A stretch of 64,000 bases of DNA, taken from Bombardia bombarda (Eukaryota > Ascomycota > Sordariomycetes > Sordariales > Lasiosphaeriaceae). The notes beneath the pieces are model-generated. The model ran no database searches. It had not been told where the DNA came from and worked only from the letters and a program-made list of their open reading frames with translations. Location: NCBI GenBank assembly GCA_030512295.1, contig JAULSR010000003.1, positions 496,001 through 560,000 of the forward strand, written 5' to 3'. Of the stretch, positions 54,185-64,000 are shown in pieces; the first letter of the stretch is position 1, and every line of letters begins with the position of its first letter. The position numbers and the translations under genes are program-made.

Positions 54185-57183
54185 TTACACCTCCACAACC
54201 TGCGCTTGCTGCACCTGCGCCTGCTGCATCTGCTCACCCGCGAGCGAAGCCGCAGCCGAGGCTCTTTCCCTCGCCTTTGTCAACAACTGCAGCTGTATCG
54301 GCGGCTCGTTCTGTCCCATCAGCACCCCCCTTTCCTTATTACTACCCGGCGCGACCCTCACGCTGCCCCTGGTCCCCCTAACAATCTGCCCCGTCTCCAC
54401 CCGATCTTGAATCATCTCATCCAGCATCTTGCTCATCTCGTCTACACTCTTAGTGCGCATCCTCAGCTGAGAAACCTGCCTCACGAGCGTCGTCGGTCCC
54501 TTGCCGGTCGGGCTCCCCGATGACGCCTCCACAATTTGCGACGTCCTCAGCTCCGCCCTGCTGAGCTCTGCTCGCGACTCGACTCTATCCGCGTTCTCGC
54601 GCGACCGCGCTGCGCTCCGCAGCGCCGTGAGCATCTTGTCCTTGTCGTCGAGCCGTGCGCGGAGCTCCAGGATCTCGGCGTCCTTCTCCTTGATAAGCGC
54701 AGATACGCTGTGGTCCTCGCCCACCAGTATCCCCTTGCTTCCCGAAGCTAGGCCTACCGACGTCCTCGACGAGCTCGCCCGCCGCGCCTGGAGCAGCCTC
54801 TTCTCCAGCGTCTGAATGTACCGATTCTTGTCCGCCAGGTCCGCCTGCAACGCGCGATTCTGCGATGCCAGCGACGCCGTCCCATCACCAAACTCGCCCT
54901 GGCTGTCGTCATCGTCCATAACGGCGCCAGATGCTTCCGCGCTGGATTTCCGATGTGTCGACTTGCGGCCAATTGTCGAAGACGTCGACGTCATGGACCC
55001 CGTTCTTTCCATGCCCGCCAACTTGAAGGTGGTAGCGAGCGAAGACCTAGAACTCCGCTGCGAGTATCGAGGATGCGTCCCGAGCGAGCTGTACGACCCG
55101 CTGGCATTAACGCCTGTCGACTTTGAGCTGAGGATGAGCCGGTTGAGGTGATCTATCCTCTCCTTCAGCGCCGTCCTCGCCAGCTGCATCTCCAGCATCT
55201 GCTCCTCGTGCCGCTGCTCCGCTTCCTTCTCGCGCGCTCTTTCCCATTCAGAATCTCGCTCCTGCTCCTCGTCGTTCTCCTTCTTGGTGTTGCTTTTCGC
55301 TTGCGATTCGAGTTCCTTCCTCAGTTCGACAATCTCCATCCGATAGCGCTCCAGTAATACCCTTGCCCCGCCATCGCCGCCGGCACCAAGCGCCTCTTCA
55401 GCGCGTTTCGCGTGGCTGACGATATTGTTCTTGGCGCGGGACGCAAACTTTAGAGTGTTGAGAGTTTCCAGGGTGTGCGTATTCCCTGACGCCACACTCC
55501 CTGCAGCACCAATCTGGATGGTACACAGTATACTCACAAGTGAACCACCCGAGAGCGCTCCTTGCAGCAATCTAGTCAGCTTGCTGTCACGGTATGGCAA
55601 GTGTTTGCCGTCCTTGTCAGCGGGCTTCCCATCCTTATCCTTTGTCTCGGAGAGCTTTGCGATAACCGTGCCGAGCGTCAGCAAACTCTTGTTGATATGC
55701 GACCCTTCCTGGCGCCTTTCCTTGGTCTCGGCGGCCTTTTCAGAACCAGCCAAATCGATCAGACTCAACGTCGAGACTCGCACTCCACCAGGAGGAAGAC
55801 CTTGGCGCTTGTCATCAGCTGCGGTGTTGCCTGGGACGCGTTCCCTGCTCTCCACCACAATCTGCACAACGGCGTGACTTCGAGAACTCCTGGCGTTGAA
55901 TTGGGTGCTTGCTGTCCTACGAGCCTGGTCGCCACGGGCAATCACACGCAGAAGCTGTGTGGGACTCTGGACGATCTCCTCCTTCAGCGGACTAGCATAC
56001 ACTCCCCGCTTGCTGTCTTCACGCAGCTTGATCTCTTCCTGGGACCCGTTTGCGCCAATGCCACTGCCCGTAGGCATACTCAGGAGGTCGTGTATTCTCT
56101 CGTTGTAAATCTCTAGGTAGCTGACGCGGAGCAGGAATTCGCGGGATGGTGTTTCGCGAATGTAAGAAAAGATGTCGGTGATGGCCAATGGAATCACGCC
56201 AGGGGAGGATGCTGTGCCCTGCATCGAAAAGGTTTTGCCTGTGCCCGTCATGCCGTAGGCGAAAACGGTGCCGTGGTAACCCTCCATGACTCTTCGAACA
56301 AGGCGTTTTGCGCTGTGGTCGTAGACTCTCGAGTTATCGTCGTGTGTCGTGAAAACATTATCTGCACCCCTCAGATTAGCATTTGATAGTCATTTGCATT
56401 TTCGACAACAGCCATACCATAATAGTAATCTCCCCCTTCCCTCCCATTGTAGCCGATCAGAGACTTCCTCCCATCCACCATCCACTCTCCGTCTGTTCGG
56501 GTTTCGTTCCCAGCAGAGTCCGGTCGCACTCTGACACTGACTATAACATTCCCCTTGCCATCATGTTTTGATATTCGCCTATTACTCGCCGAGGCATCCA
56601 GTTTGTGTTGCGCCAACTCCACCAACTCGTCGTATTGCGTCGCTGATGTAGAATAGGAATCCTGAGCCGACGAGCTGCGGCTCTGTGCTGGCGAGGACAC
56701 GCTAATCAGGCCGTCGGAGTTTCTCGCCCCAGAAAGCCGCGACACCATCCTGCCCTCGCCGGTGCCATTCAAGAGACTTGGTGTCCCATTCGACAGCTGA
56801 TATGAAGGGGTTGTCGGAGACTTGAGCTTGCGCGCGCCTGCAGACAGTGGACTCGGAGGCATGCTCATGATTCGGGCGTCTCCGCGTGGTGGTTGTGGAA
56901 ATGAATTTATGCTGACAGTCTTCCTTATAGTCCTGCCGGCTGCATTAAATCCAGAGACAGACCTGGGTTGAGGGAGAGCTCCTGTGGGGGCTGGCGTCGC
57001 AGGAGGGAGAAAGGTCGTGGATGGCGATCGGAGACCGCCCTTTGGGGTGCTTGGTGTCGACCTGGTAACTGGAACCGTGAGACCGCCAGTGCTCTTTCGT
57101 GTCTTGCCAACGGGGAGTGCTGGAAGGGCCATTGATGGCGGCCCAATCGAGGGGCGGGCGGGCCTTGGAAGCGCCGTCGACAT
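54185..57183 (-). CDS. kipA: Kinesin-7 motor protein, KipA/Kip2 type
   Basis: Two exons (57183-56418 and 56361-54185) give 980 residues; the 56 bp intron (GTATGG...GCAG) joins YYY to DNVFT inside the motor. The first about 210 residues are Ser/Pro/Thr-rich and disordered, as in Kip2/KipA. The motor (about 212-570) has the P-loop GMTGTGKT (about 292-299), switch I NARSSRSH (411-418), switch II DLAGSE (458-463) and ends in LNTLKFASRAKNNIVSHAKR, the neck sequence of the CENP-E/Kip2 group. Two coiled-coil segments follow (near 590-660 and 780-860), separated by Ser-rich linkers, and the tail ends Gln/Ala-rich. In Aspergillus, KipA rides growing microtubule plus ends and positions polarity markers at the hyphal tip; a similar role is inferred. 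The N-terminal extension has SxIP-like stretches but I cannot confirm an EB1-binding motif. Confidence 0.95.
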
Positions 57184-60100
57184 TATGCCGTTTGTATATA
57201 TTGGACAAAAATATGTGCTTTCGAGGTAAAGGCCGGAAAGATCGTAGGCAACCTTTGGATGCAGTTATAGAAAGATGGTAGGTCTGATGAGGTCCATTAA
57301 CCTAGCACAGACTCACAGAGAACCTACAGTAGCGCCGACCAAGAACTCGGGCTACCTGTTGTCAGGTCAGGGTCCCGTCAAGAAGATGAGACGAACGCCG
57401 TCCGAACAATGGTCGACGCAATAACACGCGCAGAAATAGAGGGTGGCTGGAAAAAATCAAGCTTTGGCCAAACCGGGTCGCAAAACGTTGTCATACGGAG
57501 CCGGAAGAGACAGAGACTACCTATTCATGAGAGATGTAGGGAGTCGGGACCGCCTGGGAAGCCATTTGTCAGTGTAGGTTCAAGTAGAGGTCTACCCCTG
57601 GAATTGAGGCTTCGGCAATGTCCTGAGAAACAAGCGAAAACGAAACACGGTACGCACCGAAGCAAAACAAAGCCCACAATGTTCCAGATTCCCGTCTGGC
57701 TGGCACACTAGGTACCTAGAGTCTGAACAGAACCTGGCTGGGCTGACGCCGCTATCGCTACCTCGCCCGGAGAGCTGTCTGGCAGGAAAAGCGATTGATG
57801 ACCCCCACAGTCGGGGAAAAGAATAATATTACACGCCAGAGTGAGTCGAGAGTGAAAGTGAGGTTCTTGGCTTCTATCCGCACTGCTTGGCCAGCCGTTG
57901 TATGTCGAGTGAATAACGAATACAGTATCTAGCGGATCCAGTCGAAAGTTTGTGACCTTGAAACCCCAATCTGCAGATATCCTCTTGGGGTCGGCTCGAA
58001 CCGCAGGCGGGAGCCGAAATCTGGGTAGGACGGCGAGGAGTCGGTGAATCTCGAGCTATCGGGCTGCCGGCAGTGGTGGTGTGGCCCAGTCAGTGGGCGG
58101 TGGCGGGGAACACTGGAGGTGCGCGAGCCACTCTGAGAACCGGCCTGGCGTCAGTAGTGCGCTGTACCTCGTACCTGTGGTGGTAGGACGAAACAGCTGC
58201 TGATCTGAGATGCAGGCGAGCGCGCGATGGATGTAAGCGGGCAATCCAGATTGCGGAGAGCAGAAGAACAATGGATGGCCCCAGGTTTGTCGAGCAAACG
58301 AACGAACGAACGAACGAACAGAGCGGCCAGACTAGTTTGTGGTCGGGACCCAGGAAACCCAAAAGCGAATGTGCGTCGGCTCCTTGAGTCGAATCGAGAA
58401 CGACGACCAAATGAGTGAATCAGTTGGCTGGGGAGTTTACGCGCAAGAAGCGCTATGCGGTACGGATCATGCAGTCTATTACTGATAAGCCAAGCGGATG
58501 TGTAGGAATCTTCGTGGTCGAGAATGACTGGATCGCCGTGCTCCAATCAGGGCCAGGACGTGGTTGGGAAGGTGCGATGGGTGCGATGCCGTGTTTCTCC
58601 AATTGGCTCCCGGACTCGTCAGCTCCAGCTCGAGTCAAGCTTTCAGGATTGCGTTCCCTGGACTGGAAGTCACTGCTTGCGAATAAAAGTGCAATGCAGA
58701 GCGTGCGGAGTAATGTTTCGCAAAAGACAGGACGGACTCGAACAGACTCGAGCGGACTCGGGGAAACGACGAACAACGAAGGAGTGGCAGATGCTTTCTT
58801 TTTTCTCTCTCTCAATCCCTCTGTCACTTTCCGCCCTGCGATCCGTGTCGGGCAACGCGCCGCGCGACCCAGTCTTCTTCTACCTTATTCCTCTCTAGTG
58901 TGGGTATCCTCGTTACTGGCTACCGTCACCTTCAACCCCCTTCATCCTACCCTAGCTTTTCTGGCCCCTTCATGGTCCAGTGTCCACCAGGTGCAACTCC
59001 CTGCTGCATCGAGTCGAGCTATCGCCCTTTTTGCGAGATGCAATTTGGCGGACCATTATCGGGCTCCAGCTAATCCCTGTGAGCCTATCTAGGAAGTGAT
59101 TTGAGCCGATTTAGGAGGGGCCAGGGCGGGCTTGGCCTGGAGCATGAACACTGAACAGGCACGGACGGGCTGCCATTGCACCCCTTTTCACGACAGGTTT
59201 GCCCCATGGTTTCCACGGTACCTGGTCTGGTACCTGATCTCCCCGCGCTGCTATAATACTGGCAGGTATCAGCAACTCCCGTTACAGCAATTGAGCCGCC
59301 CGGTGACACTTGAGAGGACATTGAGCAGCTTCTACACCCTTGCCGCAAGTCGTACCCTTCCAGGGCGGCTTCCGAGGCTGCACAAGAAGCCCTTGACAGG
59401 TCGGCACCATCAAGCGACCCAGCGGCGCGGAGGCTTCCTTCTGTTTAGAGAAGCTCTGCCCGTGCTCTGCTGGGGAGGCGACCCGATGTCCCACCCCCTA
59501 CACGACCGTTACCATACCACAGTAGATTCCCAATTCAATCTGTTCGCCCTGAAGATCTTGGATCACGCGATTTCTCGGATGATGAAGACTTCAAGACACC
59601 TACACAGGGCAGACAGACAAATTCCTACTGGTTCCCGACTTCTATGCTCTTAGAGCAGCTAGGGGGTAGAAGAACAAGGGAGCAGGGAGTAGGAAGAAAA
59701 TATACTGTGTAGAAGAACAACCAAGCCGGTGAAAGATAATATGTGGCACTTTGTCTTTGTAATGCAGGTGCAGATGCAGGTCCGCATTGCAGGACGGGCA
59801 AGCTACCTAGACCGACATTTGGGTGTGATGGATGTGACCATTTTTAGTGCCTTCACACGGTACCAACGCTAATAACATCAATCACATTTTCACAGGCTCG
59901 AATTCTGGACTTCTTCATCGGGCGTTCTGTCAAGTCAAAATTACTGGCTCGTGGCAGCCGACGACGTTTTCGTGAAACCGCCGGTCAATTGCAGTCGCAA
60001 GCTTGTTGGGAGGATCGACAACGAAAACAGAAAAATCTCCTAAAATAAGCAATGGTCATGGGGTCGCCACTGTCGCCGGCAATTGGCAGGACCACCATGC

Positions 60101-63100
60101 GAATCAGAGAGCTGGGACGCGGTTGACAGAAGGCACCACTCTTCAGACGGAACCAACAGCTCGACATTCCAACGACTTAGACCGTTCGATTCTTTCTTGA
60201 CAAAGTTCCAAATTTCTTCATTGCGCTACACTTTCACACAGCACTGTCCTAGGTAGGTAGACAAGACGCCGCTTCAGTCTGCAGCTACTGTTAGTGGCGG
60301 GAGTCCCCCCCGAACTTCTCGGGGACCTACGGCCGTGCGCATATTGGCAGGGGCATCGGGCCATGGGGCTTGGCTTGCAGTCTTGCAGACACAGAGGGTT
60401 GCAATATTCCCTTTTTTGACTTACCTTTGGCGGGGGGCCGTTGACTGGACAGCGAAAAGAGCTGTGGAATCGCGACACGCATATCCGTAGGACGAGTTTT
60501 AATGACGATTCAGGCATATATGTGCCTCAGCTCGACGCTGCATAATTCACAGCCATTTCCATCCACTCAGATGCTTTCATTCGCAATTAACGTAGTGGAG
60601 TTTATCGCTTGTCAGGCGGTCCTACCCGCGCTCTCCTCCGCTAGCTTGAGCGCGGGGGAGGAGAGATTGAAGTGTGGAAGGAATGGATTGACTGGCAGGA
60701 GGAGTCCCACAGCAGTGACCTCATCAGCCGCGAGACCGAAATGACGGCCGTTCTCGATAGACTCGTCTGTCCAGACTTCACGCTCTGGAAACTGAGTGGA
60801 CAGGGCTCGATCTTCTTCCCCAGACAGAACCAGATGCCCGGAATACCTAGCCAGGTCTCTCTTGCGCGCGCGACAAGCCTCAGCTGCACGAAATAACTCT
60901 GGCTCCTGGGCATCACGTCTGTCCCTTGCGCAATGGCTGATCGCGATGAGCGAGCTGATCCACCTCAACCACTGATTCTTAATTCTACAATTACCCTCAG
61001 ACTCCACGATCGGCGCACGATGCAACGTCCCCAAATAAAGCTTCGCGGCAGACAATGTCTAACCCTGACGGGAATGCAGCACGTCCTAGTGCGCGTAGTG
61101 TGGGAGTTATCGCTGTTGTATTTGTCTTTCTTGAATCAAGGTGGCCAATCCGCCCTGCCGTCCTATACTTGATATTCCTTACTTATTCATTCTCCCATTT
61201 CGACATCCAACCGACTGGCTGCATGTCCGACGTCCCTGGCCTTACGCCCTGAAAGTTCCTACTTATCCATTTTGTGTGTTTGAACTACCTGCAAAGGCAG
61301 GGCAGTGACACGCAACGGACACGTCCCCACACTTATAACAATCAGCCTCTATTGAAACACATAGACCTTCTCCCTAAATGATCACACCTACTCAGCCTTC
61401 CTCGCGAGGGATGAAGTGGAGGATGGGGGCCGTTCGACTTGATAAAGGCTGAAACCGTCAAGAATCGGCCGGTCTGTTCAGGGAAAATACCGCGAAGTAC
61501 GAATAATTTTACCTGGCTCGCCTGGATTGTTCCTGCATCCGTTGCTGCAGGTATAATATGGATATCTGGAAATATATGTATGCTCATCTCTGTTGAAAAT
61601 TGCCTTCAGCCAACCCGCCCGAGCAACTTCTGCCGGCACAGGCGAATATGATAAGATCGGCTGCCCAACCACACAATCCCAGGTCTGAGCCTGGCTAGTC
61701 TAGTATCTGCCATCCAGACGCCCGACCCCGTCTTAGCTGATAACCACGTGTTTGTACCATCGGTTCTTGCGAGGGAGGTCATGTCACACATACACAGTGC
61801 TTCATATCGTGCAGAATTAAGAGAGAAGAGAACAGTCCCTCAATCTGGAACATCTGCTCACGGCCCAGGAATGACGAGAGATTTCCAATACGGTGTGTGC
61901 AACGTGTGGCTACGGCATGGAACGGCCGCCGGGACCTTTTGCTTTTGCTTCCCATTATCTGGCGATATAGGGGAGGGTGGCACAACAGGAGCGGCATCAA
62001 GCCTATTGGTCAAATACACTATCATTTGCATTTGAGCATCCCATCCCGCATCCCGCACACCACCATCATGCCCAAGCTTTTAATGTCCGTGGAGACAAAC
62101 CGTCTGCGTCTGTGTGGGGTGGGGGTTGGGGCGCAGTCTCTTTCCAACAAACACATGGGGTACCCGGGAGAAGGAGTCGAGTTTGCTGGGCTGGAAACAG
62201 GAGAGGTAGGATAAGAGGTGGTAGGCGTGCCGAAACAATGAACTTGATGCCACCAAATGTATTCCATTCCCCCATGTATGATTAAGCAGGGCTATCCTCG
62301 ACTAGAGTGTTTTATGATACGGACACAAGCATGGACGGCAGCAGACTCAAAGGCAGAGTCCCTTCCCTCTTCTCGCTTTGACTACCTACCTTACCCGGTT
62401 TACAATGTCCAAAAGACAAGTGGCTTGTCAAAGAGCAAACAACAGTCCAAAACACGACATAATTCATGCACGGGTTCTCCTTAATGATTTCGCACTTCCC
62501 ATCGTGGACAGGTAATAGATGAAGTCCTCCTCAGCAAGCAAGTAAGCAACTGATATGTGGAGAGAAACATCCCTGTATGTTTGCCCAGGATAAAGTTCTC
62601 CTTTTCCAGAATAGCATAGGGGTTCGTGGGAATAAACACTCGGGGGAGATGACCAGAATTTGATGCTTCATTATTGAGGATTGTATACGAGAAAACTAGC
62701 TGCTCGTCGAAACAGTTTCAAATGCTGTGGCTGGCTACCGTTCATTGTAGTAGCACACACTAGTTATTTGACGCCGCACATCAGAACATTTCTTTTTCTC
62801 TTCGTTCCCTAGACTGGCTTCCAGACCTAATGACGAGGGGATTTTCGCGCCTCGAATGAGTATGTATCTGTCCATGGCATACATATGAACAGTCATCAAG
62901 TCTCCTAAACTGATTTGGTGAAAGTCTTTAACTCAGAGACTCCATAGACTGAGAAGGATTGGACTCTCTACTTTCTCCCTAAATCATCTCTCTCGGGCTG
63001 AGAGCCCATAAGTTCGATGGAACATGTCTCCCTTCCTTTCGCAACTCTCTCTGATCCATATCGTCTTGGGAAGTGGAATGGATGTATCGATTGCTCAGCA

Positions 63101-63740
63101 AGCAATCAACCAGGATCTAAATCCTCAGCACATCGTTTCAACCAAACTCCATCCATCAAGCCAGCATAGTGGACCTCTGCAGCCCAACTCCTGCGCGGAG
63201 GGACCTGGGGGTCCGAGAACAGGCTCCAAGCCACATTATGTATGTAGCCCCGTAGTACGAATATATATCACGCTATTGTGCTGCATCTTCCCGGGGACGA
63301 GCGGGACTGCCAATCGGGATACCCATGTTCAGCAGACATCCTTATCCCGAATCTCGAGTCCTGAGTTCTGTACGTCGTACGTGATATGGGGTAGCAGTTG
63401 GCGCGAACACCTTACTCCCAACAAGGTCAGCCCAACCTATACACAGCATACCAATCATGCCGGCCGCCGCCTCGTTATTAACCACCCACTGTTCATCGTG
63501 CTTCCAGAAGCCAACAACGGATACTTGCTGATTGCCTTCACTCCGACCGGGACTCGAATCCGACACTGGAAGGAACGACAGATAACCGATAGCCACGTTT
63601 CGAGTTCCGTTGGCAATGCAATGCAAGACACGCAGGCATGCGTCTTTGTTTCGTTCTTCATCGGATCGGCACGTTGCATACCATGCCGGTATCTCACGCA
63701 CTCAAGCAAGTAGGTGGGTAGGTAACCAGCCAACCTCAAC
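57184..63740. other. Gene-poor region, 6.5 kb
   Basis: I can support no gene here. Open frames of up to 225 codons occur (58415-59092 plus, 60612-61055 minus, 63024-63713 plus), but opposite strands are equally open, none has a family motif and none connects through good splice sites. Visible features are a CTAGGTACCTAG palindrome at 57708-57719, a (CGAA)5 run near 58299-58318 and TACC/GGTA repeats near 60250 and 62380. The left part should be the kinesin promoter. Lineage-specific or heavily spliced genes could be missed. Confidence 0.4.
58299..58318. repeat. (CGAA)5 microsatellite
   Basis: Five perfect tetranucleotide units upstream of the kinesin gene. Confidence 0.75.
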
Positions 63741-64000
63741 TCACACCAACCGTATCCCCCTCCCCACGCTCTTCGTCTCAAACACCTCGACCAAGCCCGC
63801 GCCCACCGCTTCATGCAGCACCCACTCAAACGCAAGCCCATTGAACTCTCGCCACTTCTTAGTCCGCCCAGGCAAGATACCCGCAAACTCCCCCCTTGCC
63901 CTCTTGGCCCCAGCCACATCTACCCCCTCGCTCTCGCCCGCCCCCATCGCCGTGATCACCCCGCCGTCCCACTTCTCCCGCAGATTCCCCTCCGTCATCT
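63741..64000 (-). CDS. 3' end of an unrecognised gene cut by the right edge
   Basis: The last 86 codons of a frame run to the window edge and end at a stop at 63741-63743. The composition looks coding: strong G/C third positions, and a C-terminus reading WREFNGLAFEWVLHEAVGAGLVEVF followed by ETKSVGRGIRLV. An ATG at 63998 could be the start, giving 85 residues, but it is as likely internal because the frame is open to the edge. The tail looks like a helix plus strand of a globular enzyme domain, but I do not recognise the family. Confidence 0.55.
   Translation of the reverse strand, partial: MTEGNLREKWDGGVITAMGAGESEGVDVAGAKRARGEFAGILPGRTKKWREFNGLAFEWVLHEAVGAGLVEVFETKSVGRGIRLV

Noticed and set aside
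58415..59092. 225-codon frame upstream of the kinesin gene
   Set aside because: No motif, antisense frames are also open, and it ends in pyrimidine-rich leader-like sequence.
60612..61055. 147-codon minus-strand frame in the gene-poor region
   Set aside because: Composition is passable, but the other strand is also open, no motif is present and no exon joins to it.
63541..63600. tRNA B-box-like string on the minus strand (GATTCGAGTCC)
   Set aside because: The upstream A-box-like string is too close and no acceptor or anticodon stem can be folded.
63024..63713. 229-codon plus-strand frame near the right edge
   Set aside because: Overlapping minus-strand frames are equally open and no family is recognised.

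Overview
This window looks like nuclear chromosomal DNA of a filamentous ascomycete, most likely a Sordariomycete (my inference; I cannot name the genus). The reasons are compact genes with 53-175 bp GT-AG introns, single-copy eukaryotic housekeeping genes, fungus-restricted families (DUF3405, a Vsb1-type SulP transporter, an 'ipa'-type orphan family, a kinesin-7 of KipA type) and a nuclear tRNA gene with a short intron. I find 17 protein genes and one tRNA gene, about one gene per 3.8 kb, with no operons, CRISPR arrays or intact mobile elements.

Layout, left to right: luciferase-domain (DUF5519-type) membrane protein (-); DUF3405 type II membrane protein (+); p24 cargo receptor emp24 (-); arf1 GTPase (+); mitochondrial disaggregase hsp78 (-); GINS subunit psf1 (+); vacuolar SulP/STAS/cNMP transporter of the Vsb1 family (+); tRNA-Gln(CUG) (+); Rab geranylgeranyltransferase beta subunit bet2 (-); RhoGAP protein (+); Mps1 kinase (-); ribosome biogenesis factor rrs1 (-); mitoribosomal mS29/Rsm23 (+); CYP51 (-); ipa-like orphan with a possible HicA-like tail (-); GT23/FUT8-like type II glycosyltransferase (-); kinesin-7 KipA/Kip2 (-); and the 3' end of an unrecognised gene at the right edge (-).

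Several genes share themes. Emp24, Arf1, Bet2, DUF3405 and the GT23-like enzyme belong to or pass through the secretory pathway. Mps1, kinesin-7, Psf1 and the RhoGAP act in cell division, replication and polarity. Hsp78 and mS29 are mitochondrial. I see no sign of a co-regulated metabolic cluster.

Three genes expected to be essential (psf1, rrs1, cyp51) are each broken by what looks like one missing base in a G or C homopolymer, and in each case adding one base gives the family's expected length. I read this as consensus sequencing error, not biology. The most unusual content is the 841-residue ipa-like orphan beside a 2.5 kb gene-free, repeat-bearing stretch, and a possible small spliced gene between hsp78 and psf1. 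Gene-free stretches of 3-6.5 kb (1793-5103, 26413-30061, 50140-54184, 57184-63740) hold no gene I can support.
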